Positions 33,901 to 45,888 of a DNA stretch of 64,000 nucleotides are shown one piece after another. How positions within the stretch are numbered: position 1 is the stretch's first letter; the number at the start of each line of letters is the position of its first letter. Source of the DNA: Limonium bicolor (taxonomy: Eukaryota > Streptophyta > Magnoliopsida > Caryophyllales > Plumbaginaceae); assembly GCA_023374045.1 (NCBI GenBank), contig CM041776.1, positions 475,777,375 through 475,841,374 of the forward strand, read 5' to 3'. Position numbers and translations under genes: made by a program. The notes under the pieces are model-generated. The model did not search any database, was not told where the DNA came from, and saw only the letters and a list, made by a program, of their open reading frames with translations.

Positions 33901-34439
33901 ACTTCCTCACATTTAGCTTTTGCTTGTCCTCAAATAAATATAGAATATGACTAATTTTAAGGTCGTAGTATTTAAACTTAGGATCAAATAACTACCGATG
34001 GAAAATGAGGAAAATGACAATCAAAAGAATAGTACTGCTATTCGCTGTAGGTTTTCACAATCAGTGAAAAAGATTAAAGTTAAAAGCATGAAGAAGTTAG
34101 ATTATAGAAACTGAACGCAAAATAGTTTGGGATCTTCCACTATTTCTTCCTCTAACCTTTGGATGACAAGGGGTGTAAAGTAACGCCTTTCCATGATACC
34201 TTTCAACACCACATACTCATGATCATAATAGGAAAAATGAATTAAACCTTTAACTTTCCATATTTCTTTTCTTCTGTTAACATTCTATTCTTCCATTTGC
34301 GCATTCAATTCAATCCCCCAAACTTTTCTCTTCATCCCTATAGCGGCTTTGGACCAACTATCCCAGATCCCGAGACCTTAGGTAGCTAGGTGTTAAAGCA
34401 CCCCAAGGACTTAATAACTAATGGTGGCCACCGAATCCG

Positions 34440-34695
34440 AATCTACCCGGAACCGGTGAATCTACCCGGAATCGATAGGAAGCGGAACCGGCCGGAACCG
34501 ATTCGGAACCGGAACCGCCCCCTTCCGAATCGAATCCGAATACAAGTTTTGAGATTCGGGACCGAACCGGGACCGGAACCGGAACCGGAACCGCCCGGAA
34601 CCGCCTGGATTCGCATCGGATTCGGAACCATGGAACCGGAACCGGAATCGGAACCGGTGGAACCGGAACCGGAACCGCCCCGGAACCGGTCAAAG
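34440..34695. repeat. (ggaacc)n-type hexanucleotide array, left
   Basis: Runs of ggaacc mixed with gaatccgaat units; palindromic aaccggtt/ggaaccggttcc words. Open frames across it on both strands are repeat artefacts. Confidence 0.9.
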
Positions 34696-35079
34696 TTACC
34701 GATGGAATCACCACTTAGGACTTCTATTTTGTATTGTAATCTTTTAGAATGTATTAGTATTACTTTCTTTCCATGTAATCTTTTAAGACTTCCAAATTGA
34801 AATCATGTAACCTATAAGTAGCTGTACTCTTTTTCCTTATTAGGGTTTTTACCTAATAAGGTTTTAACGAGGCAGTGAATCATATAATAAAATCCGCTTT
34901 GCTCTTTAATTTTGCAAATTCAATACAAAAATTTAAGTCTTTGGTTCTTACACATTTAAGATTATAAACTTGAGGAATAACCTAGCTAGGAGTAAAGTGG
35001 ACGAAAAGAGCAACGTGTACGCGCAAACGGATCTAAAATCGGAGTTAAAACGAAGAAACTGGAGCCGATTGAATCTTTC

Positions 35080-35286
35080 CAGAACCGGTCGGAACCGCCC
35101 CGGAACCGGTCGGAACCGGAACCGGAACCGCTCCGGAACCGGTCGGAACCGTTGATTTGAGCGAATCCGAAGCGAATACAGAGTTCCGGAACCGGAACCA
35201 GAACCAGAACCGCCCCGGAACCGCCAAGGACCGGTTCCGAATCCGAATACACATTTTCCGGAACCGGAACCGGTGGAACCGGAACC
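35080..35286. repeat. (ggaacc)n-type hexanucleotide array, right
   Basis: The same ggaacc/gaatccgaat mixture as the left array, lying just inside the right terminal repeat. Confidence 0.9.
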
Positions 35287-36439
35287 GTGGCCACCATTAT
35301 TAATAACCAAATGAAGAGGCCTATTTTGGTTCAGGAATTTTAATTCAGATCAACAGAGTACTTTGCCTTATTCTTTTCATACCAAACTTTCTCATCATTT
35401 TCAGAATCCTAAACTAGCCTAATTTAGTTTTCATAATCAGCTAATCCACCAAATTTCAGTGAAAATGGATTCAGTTTGAATAAAATTATACATACACATA
35501 GCCTAAAGCAAAAGTATTCTTAAGGTGGTCATCAGGCTCATTTTCAAAAACCTCAACAAAAATTTTCACTCAAAGACTCAATTTTATTGGCCCTGAAAGA
35601 AGCAATTCTTTCAAAGCAATAGGGCAACCAAAATAAAATGTGGCATTAAGTACAATTGACAATATTTAGAAAGTACATCTAATTCCTCACAGTTAAAAGA
35701 AAGAAAAGGACTTTCTAAATATTCTAGACTCATTGAGGGTTAATTAAAGATCTCATGGACTTTATACATTTAAAGTGTAAGCTAGACTCAAACGAAAGTG
35801 AAGGGACACGAAAACTCCCCTAATATTTTCAGATTGAGGAAGGGCGCCTTCCTTACACTTAAGTCCTTCCCCGGGGTAGGAATCTTCCTCACACTTGCTA
35901 CACTTGCTTTGAAGCAAGTGTTCAGCCTTAGAGTGTGCATGATCATCACACTTGCAAGCACCTCAGAAAACCACAAGAATTGATGCTAAAAACATCTCGT
36001 TAAACGCATCGGCATTGGAATCTCGAGTGAATGAACTAGATGTAGTTATCTAAGAAAACAAAGAAGTCAATAAGAAATACTAGAAACAAAAGAAAACATA
36101 AATTTACTCAATTTTGAGAAGTGTCTGGCTGTGTGTCCGGTTGTAGTGGTCCGGACGAGTCCCCTAGTGTGATTTGTGATGTCTGGGCTAGCATGTCGGA
36201 CATGGTTACTGCATTCCGTCATCTCGTACCCGATCCAGACGTGCAGACCCGGACACATGTCCGGACAAGGCACAAAATTGAGAATCATGTATATTACTCA
36301 ACAAAACATCATTAAATACTTAAAGACAAAATAAACGGAAACTAACCACTAGGTTGCCTCCCAGTCAGCCACCCTTCTTTATAGTCTTTGGCTAGACTTA
36401 ACGGGGAAACTACACTGTAACGGGATCCTTAAGATTTAG

Positions 36440-37560
36440 CTCAAAAATGTATTCCTTGTCTAACGTAGTACCCAAAACACCTTAATATGGGAACCATTAA
36501 CTTTGAATGAACCGCCTTTACCATTATCTAGTTCCAGAGCTCCAAACAGAGAGATGCTTATAATTCTAAAGGGTCCAAACAAAAAAGATTTCAACTTATC
36601 GAGAAACAACTTAAGTCTGGAATTGAAAGAAGCACTAGATCTCCCGCCTTGAAGTCTCGTTTGGAGATCATATTGTTGTGCCAACGCTTGATCCTCTCCT
36701 TATAGATGATGGCATTCTCATATGAATCATCTCTAAGCTCCTTTAACTCCGTCAACTGAAACTTGTGCTTCTCACCGGCTTTCTACAAATCAAAGTTAAG
36801 CGCCTTCAATGCCCAATATGATTTATATTCCAACTCCATAGGCAAATGGCACGCCTTCCCATAAACTAGCTTGTACGGGGATATGCCAATGAGTGTCTTA
36901 AAGGTGAACGGTAAGCCTAGAGCAAGTCGTCCACTTCATCTTGTCCGTTCGTCTGGGGGTGGTAAGGTAGAGCCACCATGTGACGGACTCCATGCTTCTT
37001 CAGAAGAGCAACAAACTGACAATTACAGAAGTGGGAGCCACCGTTGCTGATTATAGCACGAGGGACACTGAATCTAGTGAAAATATTCTTCTTAAGCAAC
37101 TTTACAACCACTTTAGCATCATTAGTAGAGCAGGCAAGGGCTTCCGCCCACTTAGAAACATAATCAACAGCTACTAAGATGTATAAATTTCCAAAAGAAT
37201 TCGAGAAAGGTCCCATAAAATCTATACCCCAAACGTCGAACAATTCAACTTCTAACATGTTATTCAAGGGTAGTTCATTCGACGTGATAAGTTACCGTGC
37301 CTTTGACACCAATCACAGGTAGAAAAACACGTGATAATCTTTATGAAGGGTATTCCAGTAGAAATCTGATTCGAGTACCTTTGCAGTTGTACGAGTGGTA
37401 CCATGATGTCCATCGGCCTCTCTGGAATGGCAATGAGGGAGTATGTTTCTTGCTTCTAACTGTGGATGCACCTTCGAATGATTCCATCTGCATAAATTTT
37501 AAAAATATAAGGATCATTCCAAAATTAATGCTTAAGTACATAAAAGAGACGCTTCCTCTG
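36440..37560 (-). pseudogene. Athila integrase remnant
   Basis: On the minus strand a [13 protein letters not shown] zinc block (~37,320), [17 protein letters not shown] with the first Asp, [28 protein letters not shown], then IISNGGSHF where the second catalytic Asp has become Asn. YHPQTNGQ and a C-terminal KLKSFLFGPF segment (36,680-36,460) follow. Multiple frame breaks. Confidence 0.88.
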
Positions 37561-38160
37561 CTGATAAGTCATATGAGCAAGAATGATCTTCCTAGATAGA
37601 TAATTTGCAATGTCAGCGAACCAAGCCCCCCAACTGCATCGACTGTAAATATGGCCTCATTAGGGAAGGACTCGTTGATGATACCACCACCATCCGGAAC
37701 CTCTATTTTTGACAAATGATATGCCCACCTCATTATGTGTTCCTTTCTTATCCCTGATTTCAATATCAAATTGTTGAAGAACATGGATCCATCTGATTAC
37801 CTGGGATTTGCATCAGCTTTAGCAAACAAGTACTTAAGAGCAAAATGATCAGTATGCACAATAACTTTGCTACCCAACAAGTACTGATGAAATTAATCTA
37901 ACGCAAAGATAATTGCTAGCATTTCTTTCTCTTTGGTAGCATAATTTTTCTGAGCATCATTCAATGTACAATTAGCATAATAAATCACTCTCAAAGTTTT
38001 ATCAATATCTAGCACAAAGCAGCCCCCACAGCGTAATCACTAGCTTCGTAAATAATTTCAAATGGCAAAGACCAATAAGGTGACACAACAACTGGTGCAG
38101 AAACAAGCGTCTCCTTTAATAGATTAAAAGATGCTAAACACTCATAAAAAAAATGAAATT
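37561..38160 (-). pseudogene. Athila RNase H remnant
   Basis: Short, frame-broken pieces; the clearest is the 37,784-37,569 minus-strand segment (AYHLSKIEVPD followed by SFPNEAIF), which is the usual Athila RNase H-to-integrase linker. The canonical aspartates are not confidently readable. Confidence 0.6.
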
Positions 38161-39140
38161 TTACATCCTTAGCAAGTAACTCACAGAGAGGCTTAGTAAT
38201 CTTGGAAAAATATTTAATAAATCTCCTATAAGAACATGTCCAAGAAAACTACGAACGTCCTTAACAGAAGAGGGATGCGGAAGTTTCTCGATTACCTCAA
38301 TTTTAGCACAATCCACCTCAATACCTTTAGATGAAACTTTATGTCCCATCATGATTCCATCCCGGACCATAAAGTGCCATTTTTCCCAGTTCAGTGCCAA
38401 ATTTATTTCCTCGCACCTGGCTAAAATACGATCAAGGTTCTCTAAACATGACTCCAAAGTTAGACCAAAAACGGAAAAGTTGTCCATGAAAACCTCAATG
38501 CATTTCTCCATATAACCAGAAAAATGTCACCATCATGCATCTCTGAAAGGTATCAGGAGCATTGCAAAAACCAAACGACATTCTCCTATAAGCAAAAGTT
38601 TCATATGGACACGTAAAAGTAGTCTTCTCCTGATCCTTAGGAGCAATCACAATTTAGAAATAACTGGAATAACCGTCTAGAAAACAATAATAGTTCTGCC
38701 CTGCTAATTTTTCAAACATCTGAAAAATGAAAGGAAGGGGAAAATACCCTTACGGGTGGCATTATTCAACTTTTGTGATAATCGATACAAGCTTTCCACC
38801 TTGTAGTGGTGCGCTATGGGATCAGCTTGCCTTTCTTATTTGGTACCACGGTAATTCCCCCCGTTGGTACTACGTGAACCGGGCTCACCCACTGACTGTC
38901 TGAAATAGGATAAATAATTCCAGACTCAAGTAATTTAATTACCTCTTTGTTTACTACTTCTTTTAGAACGGGGTTGAGACGTCTCCGAGGCTGCGCCAGT
39001 GGCCTGTAGTCATCCTCCATGTATATCCGATAAGAACACAGCTGAGGGCTGATTCCATGAATGTCTGCTATCAACTAACTGATAGCCGATGTATGCTTAC
39101 GCAGCTCCTCCAGAAGTTGCTTCTCTTGTACGCCAGTCAA
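38161..39140 (-). pseudogene. Athila reverse transcriptase remnant
   Basis: N-terminal block DIHGISPQLCSYRIYMED, QPRRRLNPVLKEVV, LLESGIIYPISDSQWVSPV and GGITVV (39,074-38,814). A gap with stops follows, then FMDNFSVFG (38,484-38,461), in which the second Asp of the catalytic FMDDF motif is Asn (G-to-A). IEVIEKLPHPSSVKDVRSF ends the readable region. Confidence 0.9.
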
Positions 39141-39599
39141 TTCAGAAGATACAATAATAGGTAAGTCAGAAGGTTTCCTAACAAAAAAATACTTAAGATG
39201 AGGGGGTAAAGGTTTCATCTCCTCTGTATGTGATTTTTCAATGGAAGGTCATGGCCTATCAACACTTCTCTATACTCTCTCGAACTTCTCCTTGTAAGTG
39301 GGAAAGTCTGCCCGTCTCCTATCTAGCTCCTCTACCATGAGGACGATGTCTGAATCTTCATCATCTACCTCACAAGATGCCATCAGACACCTTCTAGAAT
39401 ATCCTTCTCTTCTCTGTTAAAAACTATTTCCCGCGTTGAAGAATCAATAACATCTACAGAAAAGCAAGACTGATCACCTCTAAGACGTTTCATATTTCGA
39501 GTCATATCAAATACAACCTGCTCATCATGAAAACGTAGGATAATCTTACCCCCCCCCCCTCGACATCAATAAGAGTACGAGCAATACGCATGAATGGTC

Positions 39600-39900
39600 T
39601 CCCAAGAATCAATAGAACATCCATATCCCCTTCTATGTCAATTATAATCAAATCAATAGGGAAAATAATTACCAACATTTACCACTAAATCCTCTATCTT
39701 CCCTGTTGGTGGAATTATTGACAGATCAGCTAATTGTAATTGCACTGAAGTAGGAGAACACTGACCAAGACCCGACTTCTTAAAAATAGATAATGGCATC
39801 AAATTCACACTAGCTCCTAAGTCACATAAACCATTACCGTATTCTACCTCTTCGATTGAGCAGGGAATGATCGAAATTCCAGGATCTCCTAGCTTCGGTG
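39600..39900 (-). pseudogene. Athila protease remnant
   Basis: The minus strand reads YGNGLCDLGASVNLMPLSIF, then KKSGLGQ and LQLADLSIIPPTGKIEDL. This is the Athila-type protease with LCDLGAS around the active site. Confidence 0.8.
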
Positions 39901-40059
39901 GTAGCTTTCTTCAACAAAACAATAGAAACCTTCTCTGTTAATCTCACTGTATCAGTTTCCTGTAAAGATCACCTATTAGACAAAATATCTTTCATAAACT
40001 TAGCATATATAGGCATCTGAGTAAAAGCATTAGAAAAAGGAATATTATTTTTTAATATC

Positions 40060-40582
40060 TTAAAAATATTAAGAAATTTACCAAATTTCTAATCCAAATT
40101 CTTTTTCTTAACTCTATTAGAAAACGAAATAGGAGGAACATAAGAAAATTGAGAAGGTCTAACAACAAGAGATTCTGGACGCTCTTTCTCCTTGGGAACT
40201 ACCACTTCCTCAACTTTAGGTGGAGATTCTTCTGATTTGTTAGAATCTCCCTCAGCTTCAAGAACATCATAAACCAATTCCTTACCACTTCTTAAAGTAA
40301 CCGCTTTCATCTGCTCTTGGGTTTGGATCGGTCTGACCAGGAAGTGTCCCTGCAGGTCTTCCGCTAGCTTATGTGAAAGTTGACTTAACTGTCTCTCCAC
40401 ATTCTGATTTAGTTACCTGATCAACATACTTGGCCTCCATGTCTGCAATTCTAGCATTAGTAGCTTGGCCCTGTTTCAGCAACTCTGTGAACATGCTCTC
40501 AATCTTATTGCCTCCCTATGAATTTTGAGCTTTTTCCTGTTGTCTATTAAAATAAGGTTGTATGTTATTCTAATTATAAGCG
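40060..40582 (-). pseudogene. Athila Gag C-terminal remnant
   Basis: The minus-strand frame 40,400-40,089 has RQLSQLSHKL and KAVTLRSGKEL, the conserved end of Athila Gag before the protease. It is truncated by the Tat-type LTR that begins at 40,583. Confidence 0.8.
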
Positions 40583-42402
40583 TGTTATACCCAAAATTTG
40601 ACCCCCCCTGGTTAGGGTCTACGAGGTTTGGTGTGAGGGCATTTTAATCAAGAATAAAGATTCCGGCTCGATCGGCGCATTCCAGGGCATGGGGGGCAGT
40701 TTCGTCATTGTCAGGGGCGTTTTCGTAATTTTTAAGGCTCCCGAGACCTCCTATAGGCTTTCTCTCTCCTCCAAAGGATGCCCAAATCAGCTTGAAATGC
40801 TTTGATATTTTAACCTATGATAGAGGATGACATTTTAAGCATAATGGCGTTGGAATTTTGATTTTTTGAATTCCCAATAATTTTCTAGCAATTTCTGACT
40901 GAATCTGACAAGAAATTGAATTTAAAAATATTCCAACATTTAAAAAATCCGATTCCACTTCAGAAAAATCATAATTGCCATCCTTCACACGTGGTAAAAA
41001 TTTCACAGCAAAATTCCTTTGGGAAGTCATTTAATTAAAATGCCAAAAAACTTACTTTTACTAGATTTTCTTATCTTTAAGAAAGTCTATAAAGGGATAT
41101 GTCTTTTGATAAAATCAGAATCTCATATGCTCAAGAACCCTAGGAAGGTAGAAAGCACACCTCTCTCTCTCTCTCTCACGTTTTTCAACACCCGGCTACC
41201 CGAATCACACCGAATATTCCCTAAAAACCCATCTAAACACGTTTTTCAATTGCCAATACATCAAAAGTCATCAAACATCAACCAAACCACCTCCAAAACG
41301 TGAAGAACACCATCAACTATTAACAACCAGAGGATGGGGTTGAACTCAATCCGGAACCAGCATCATCGGAGCCTCCGAAGAATCCCGACAAGAAGAATCT
41401 CATTGACACAGAAGGTAAAACAGGTTGGGACCTCTTCTTTTGATTTACTACGACCTCATCGGTTCTGTTAAATTTTGGGCTTAAACCAACACCTTTTGGC
41501 TTCTGTATTGCCATTTGTTTAAGCTTCTATCCAATTACTTGTTCATTAAGTTTCGCATTGAATTCGATTTCAAATTGAAAACTTTCAATCACTAACGTCT
41601 TGTATATCTTTCAGGCTACACGCCAATAAAATTTGAGCTCAAAACACCGTTGGGAACCATCAAAAACCCACCGTCTGTGGGTGGTCCGTGACCTCGGACG
41701 CATGGTCCGGGACCACGGACGGGTTGTCCGTGACCACGGACACCCACGAACGGCGGCGGGATTTTAAATTTTTTAAAAAAATTAGGTTTTGCTAAACTAT
41801 GTCCGGGCCTACGGACATCCTGTCCGTGGCCCCGGACTTTTCAAATTTGCGTATTTATTTGAGTTCTGTTTTCGGAGTTATTCAATTCAATTAGGTCTGT
41901 GGTCTCGGACAGTGGGTCCGTGGTCTCGGACAGTGGGTCCGTGGTCTCGGACAGTGGGTCCGTGGCCACGGACAAAATTAAAATTTGACATAATTCTGCC
42001 TCCGAAATCCTAGTTTAGGTAGCTTTTAATTTCACTTTAATTTTCTGTAAAAAAACGCTAAAAAATAAAAAAACAGAAGCGCACACTTAGGTTAAAAATG
42101 ACTTTGTAGTAAGCCGTAAATAAACCAAGTAGAGGAAAAACAACCTAGGAAGGGTAATGAAAGTAATTTGAACCCTAAATAAGTCGAATACCTAGCCCCC
42201 AAACCTGAACTCTCCTTTCCTAATTTGATCTAGGTAAAAATTAGGTGGTGACTCATAATAGGTTCCAGTGAGCTAGCTTAGGTTTTAATAATTATTGTTA
42301 TATGACATAGTTATTAATCTTAGGTTATGAGTGGACCTAAAACTCGGTTAGATCCTAATTAGCTTTAATCAACATAGGGTAGGGTTTAAATCGAGGCTCA
42401 CA
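40583..42402 (+). repeat. Tat-type LTR 1 (1,820 bp)
   Basis: TGTTATACCC...GGCTCACA. Inserted in the gag of the minus-strand Athila (left flank aagcg). It contains a CT microsatellite (41,161-41,178), a gtccgtg/cggac array (41,685-41,975), and near-identical counterparts in the second LTR. Confidence 0.92.
41685..41975. repeat. gtccg...cggac dyad array in LTR 1
   Basis: Words such as gtccgtgaccacggac and gtggtctcggacagtgg are repeated about ten times. A 22-bp subunit is triplicated at 41,895-41,960, against one copy at the same place in LTR 2. Confidence 0.85.
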
Positions 42403-42405
42403 GAC

Positions 42406-42424
42406 TGGCGACTCTGCTGGGGAC
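42406..42424 (+). other. Primer-binding site, tRNA-Arg type
   Basis: TGGCGACTCTGCTGGGGAC, three bases after the LTR. Its complement matches the 3' end of a plant tRNA-Arg with CCA added. Confidence 0.85.
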
Positions 42425-43225
42425 CACTTCTTAATTTTAACTTGTTTAATTTTAAGAAAGAGGGCTAACTTGAAAATGTTTATTTATGGCTTTATTACAT
42501 CGTTTGTTTACTTTTGTACACAATTTAAATTTATGTACCTTTGCATCATATGAGAGCGAGGGTCCACGCAAACCAATTTCACCCCGGGACCCGTTTGAGG
42601 GTCCCCTGTCAGGGACTCACACCTTCTAGGTGATGTGAATAAGTGGGGGAAAAGAGGAGGGTGTCGTCTAACCACACCCCCTTAATACCTGGGCTTTAGC
42701 CCCAAGCATTTTCCTGGCAGTACCCTTACCTAGCCCATTGTTTGGTCAGTCAAAGACCCGACTGTAGACGCACACCTTCAGGTGATGTGAAAAAAGTGGG
42801 GAAGCCCAAAGAGAATAGCGTGCAAGCCCTATTCCTTTGCGGTGACCTGAGCCCGCGCCCCAAGCACCTCTCCGGATCGATCTGTACCCGTTGGACTGAC
42901 TCATTTTGTGAGGACATTTGCATCACCTCCTTATGCAAGACTTCTGTGTATATTTTTTTTCTCCTGGGCCTCAGGCCCAATGTCTGTGTCGATCCTTCAA
43001 TCTCTCCCAGTCCGAATGAAATACTTGAAGGTTTCAGTGGCCCAAATGCCTTTACCTCCACGAAATCATCCTCTCAGGATAAGCTCGAAGGTTTCCATTA
43101 TTCCCTTTAAGATTGCTGGCCCATTTCACATGCCAAAAATCTCCAGCCTGCTCGGCCCAAACAGTCCAAAAAAGAAAAAGAGTCCTGTAATCAGAATATA
43201 AGGGTCCTCAGAGGAAAACCTTTCC

Positions 43226-44932
43226 ATGTCATTGAAAGCCCGTGCCTTAATGGTTTTTTTACTTTATGTTCTAAAACAGAAAGAAGGCAAGATTTCAGAA
43301 AGGCGCTGGGACAGAAGTTCCGGACGTTTGACCCGACTGCCTACTCCCCCGCTTCCATCATTCCAGCCCGAAGTAGACTCCAGCTCATCTGATATGTCGG
43401 TCCAGGCTCATGACGATATCCCTCAGGAGAATCAGCCAGCAGGGGGGAAAACCAGAACACTTCTGTTGAGGAGCTCATGAAAAATTTTGATTTGAAACAC
43501 CAGGAGGCAATTCAGGCGCTCGAAAATAAATATGTGGACACAATCACCAAGCTGGAGGATAAGTTGGCCGTGTTGGAAACGGCATCCCAAAGTAGGACCA
43601 CTGGGGGTCCGACGGGGGAGCAGGATCAAATAGCCAGCCTGGTACGAAAACATCAAGCTGCCATTGAAGCCTTGGAGGCACGGCATACGACAGCAACAGT
43701 TGAGCTCCATGAGAAGATTGGATCTTTGGAGGCGGCAAGACAGGAAAGACCGCTGCAAGGATTTGTCAACCCTTTATACGGCATGGACAATATCTCCTTG
43801 GAGGGACATGACACCCAAGTTGGGTACGGATGTGGTGCTCCCGGGTACCAGTTAGCCGCTGAAGTTCAGAGGGCTCTAAGGCGCATTGAGTGCATGGAAA
43901 AGGCAGGTAAACCTGCTGGTTTTGACTATCTCTCCACGGGATCCTATCCAGACGTCGAGCTACCTGCGAAGCTGAAGCTCCCCACCTTGGCTCTCTACAA
44001 GGGCTCGACCGATCCCCAAATCCATTTGGCGATGTTTGATCGAGAGATGTCTATCCTGAGGCTCAATGATATGCAGAAGGCCAAGGTTTTTGCCCGATAC
44101 CTAGATGAGATTCCTCAACGATGGTACCTAACTCAAAGAATGAACACCAAGACATACGAGGAGATATGTGAAGCTTTCCTGACTCACTTTGAGTATGCTA
44201 AAAATTTGGAAATCACCTAGTCTGACCTTGCCAGCACGCGCCAAATGGGAAGTGAGTCCATGTCTGACTTTATAAAGCGGTGGAGGAGGAAGGCAGCAGG
44301 CATGCCTACAAGGATGGATGAGCAGGAACAAATTCGCATGATTGTTGAGAACATGCAAAAGCAGTACAATGATGAGTTAAAGTATATGTACTTTCCAAGC
44401 TTTGATATGCTCATGGGTCAGGTAGGAGTTTTGGATTAGAAGATCCACAAGGGAGACCAAAAGCTTGGATATCCTCGAGGATCCGGAAGTAATTCAAAGT
44501 TCCCAAAATCTGAACCAGCGAAAGTTTCCTACTCAACCGCAGCTTACGCACAGAGCGCACCGCAGAGGTATACCGGACAGTACGAGGTGAATGCAGTCCA
44601 GCAGCCAAGGGAACAAGGGAGGAGCTATCGAGCAGTACCACCTCCAAGACCGGATTTCAATCAACGAGAATTCACAGATATCGGTCGGCCTTTGAGTCAG
44701 GCTCTGAAAAAGCTCCACGAGCAGAACATCTTACAGTCTCTTCCGCCCTGACCAGGAGTCACCCGTTTGGGCAAGAGTCCAAATCAGTTCTGTCACTACC
44801 ATCAGTTACCAGGTCACGACACCGATCATTGCAGGGCCCTACATCATAAGATCCAAGACCTGATCGACCAGGGACTTCAGTTCTCAGAGCGCGGGAATAT
44901 CTTCGGGAATCCTATGCCGGAACTCCGCTAGG
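43226..44932 (+). pseudogene. Tat-type Gag, unit 1
   Basis: The main frame starts by 43,477: a coiled-coil-like part (KHQEAIQALENKYVDTITK, then IASLVRKHQAAIEALEARH), then the capsid region AKLKLPTLALYKGSTDPQ, IPQRWYLTQRM and FLTHFEYAKNLE. The C-terminal zinc-like motif CHYHQLPGHDTDHC (C-x2-H-x4-H-x4-C) precedes HKIQDLIDQGLQFSE. Upstream sequence to 43,226 is in another frame, shifted at a run of six G. In-frame stops lie at 44,218, 44,437 and about 44,749. The ORF ends at 44,932 with no protease after it. Confidence 0.85.
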
Positions 44933-44939
44933 AATCTTT

Positions 44940-45880
44940 GTTATTTTTCTTTTCCCTTTAGTTGTTTGCGTAGCTTTTGTCTTTTTCCTTCTTCTTTTCT
45001 TTTCTTTTAGTTACCTTTCGTTCTTTAGCTAGTTCAGTTGTTCTTTTCCATTTGGTTGGTACTCAATGTCATTGTTACTTCTTTTGGTTATCAATAAAAT
45101 TCCTTCTTCGTTCATGTTTTAATGTTTATAGATTCGTTCATGTGCTAAAAAAAAGAGAAAGAAAGGAAAAAGGAAAAACCTCCCGCTCATAAAGCATGTG
45201 CGCAAACATATAAAAGGAAAAACCTTTGTTTTTCACGAAACCCCCGGTGCAAAACCACCTTCTCATCCATACATTCACCACCTCCATTACAGCCACCACA
45301 CATGTCACAGCATTCCATCATTTCTACCGTTTCACCAGACACATAAAAACAAAACTGCTGCCACCAAAAGAACAAAAAGATAAATCATTCACCAATCAGC
45401 CCATCACCACTCACCACCATTATTTACCATCACACACACAACCACCCTCCATAAATAACTTGGGCATTCTAAGGTTTGTTAAATAAACCCCACAGCAATA
45501 CTGGGGGCAATCTGAGTTAAGGAACGATAATGTTTATCTCTTTTGTTTAAACGTACAAACAAGTCTCGAGTGTACGTTTCGTGAGTGTGCCTTGAGCGGC
45601 AAGAGCGAAAGAGCGTGTCATTTTTATACGACTCCAGAGAGGTCACATTCAAAGGTGAGGTAAACGGCATGACTCCGACCGAAGGAGATAATTTGTAAAT
45701 TTACGCTTACACCTATGAAAAGTAGCAAAGAACGGATACACAACTATTAGGGATGACGAAGCACCTAGGTACAGCACCACACAACCAAAAGCTTGTGAAC
45801 CCAGACATTAAACCCTAGGCACCCCCGCTGAGCTTTTCGTATACATCCTCTTTTACAACATTACAAACACCACAAACAAG
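44940..45880 (+). other. Non-coding internal region of Tat unit 1
   Basis: A T-rich stretch, then A/C-rich sequence. A polypurine-like actgggggcaatc lies at 45,499-45,511. No conserved ORF. Confidence 0.5.
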
Positions 45881-45888
45881 CCAGCCAA

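Larger units (their letters stand above)
34411..35307. mobile_element. hAT-type non-autonomous DNA transposon (881 bp) with 8-bp target duplication
   Basis: Perfect 13-bp terminal inverted repeats TAATGGTGGCCAC (34,419-34,431) and GTGGCCACCATTA (35,287-35,299) are flanked by identical TTAATAAC (34,411-34,418 and 35,300-35,307). An 8-bp duplication is the hAT signature. Inside each end are GGAACC/GGTTCC-rich arrays (34,440-34,690 and 35,080-35,285). The middle resembles LTR sequence from other elements. There is no transposase, so it must have moved in trans. It sits in the Athila 3' region. Confidence 0.93.
33901..36400 (-). other. Athila 3' region, no recognisable ORF left
   Basis: Corresponds to the stretch between pol and 3' LTR that holds an env-like gene in some Athila elements; no such protein can be read here. 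At ~36,350 the minus strand has the Athila gggaggcaacc motif seen also at 57,615. It contains an inserted hAT-type element (34,419-35,299), a perfect 9-bp-stem hairpin cacttgctt-tg-aagcaagtg (~35,903-35,922), and GTCCG/CGGAC words at 36,121-36,270. Confidence 0.6.
33309..40582 (-). mobile_element. Decayed Athila-lineage Ty3/gypsy element, minus strand
   Basis: Read on the minus strand from 40,582: gag fragment, protease, RT, RNase H, integrase, then a long 3' region and a polypurine-like GTGAGGAAG at ~33,901-33,912. The 3' LTR begins at 33,900 (TAGATAAACGTG, terminal TG mutated) and continues left at 17,125-~16,000 beyond the Tekay insertion. Its gag is interrupted at 40,582 by a Tat-type LTR. 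All domains carry many stops, making it the oldest layer of the nest. Confidence 0.88.

Noticed and set aside
34390..35310. Open frames rich in Arg/Pro/Glu or Gly/Ser/Phe across the ggaacc arrays
   Set aside because: Artefacts of the hexanucleotide repeat; both strands and several frames are open.
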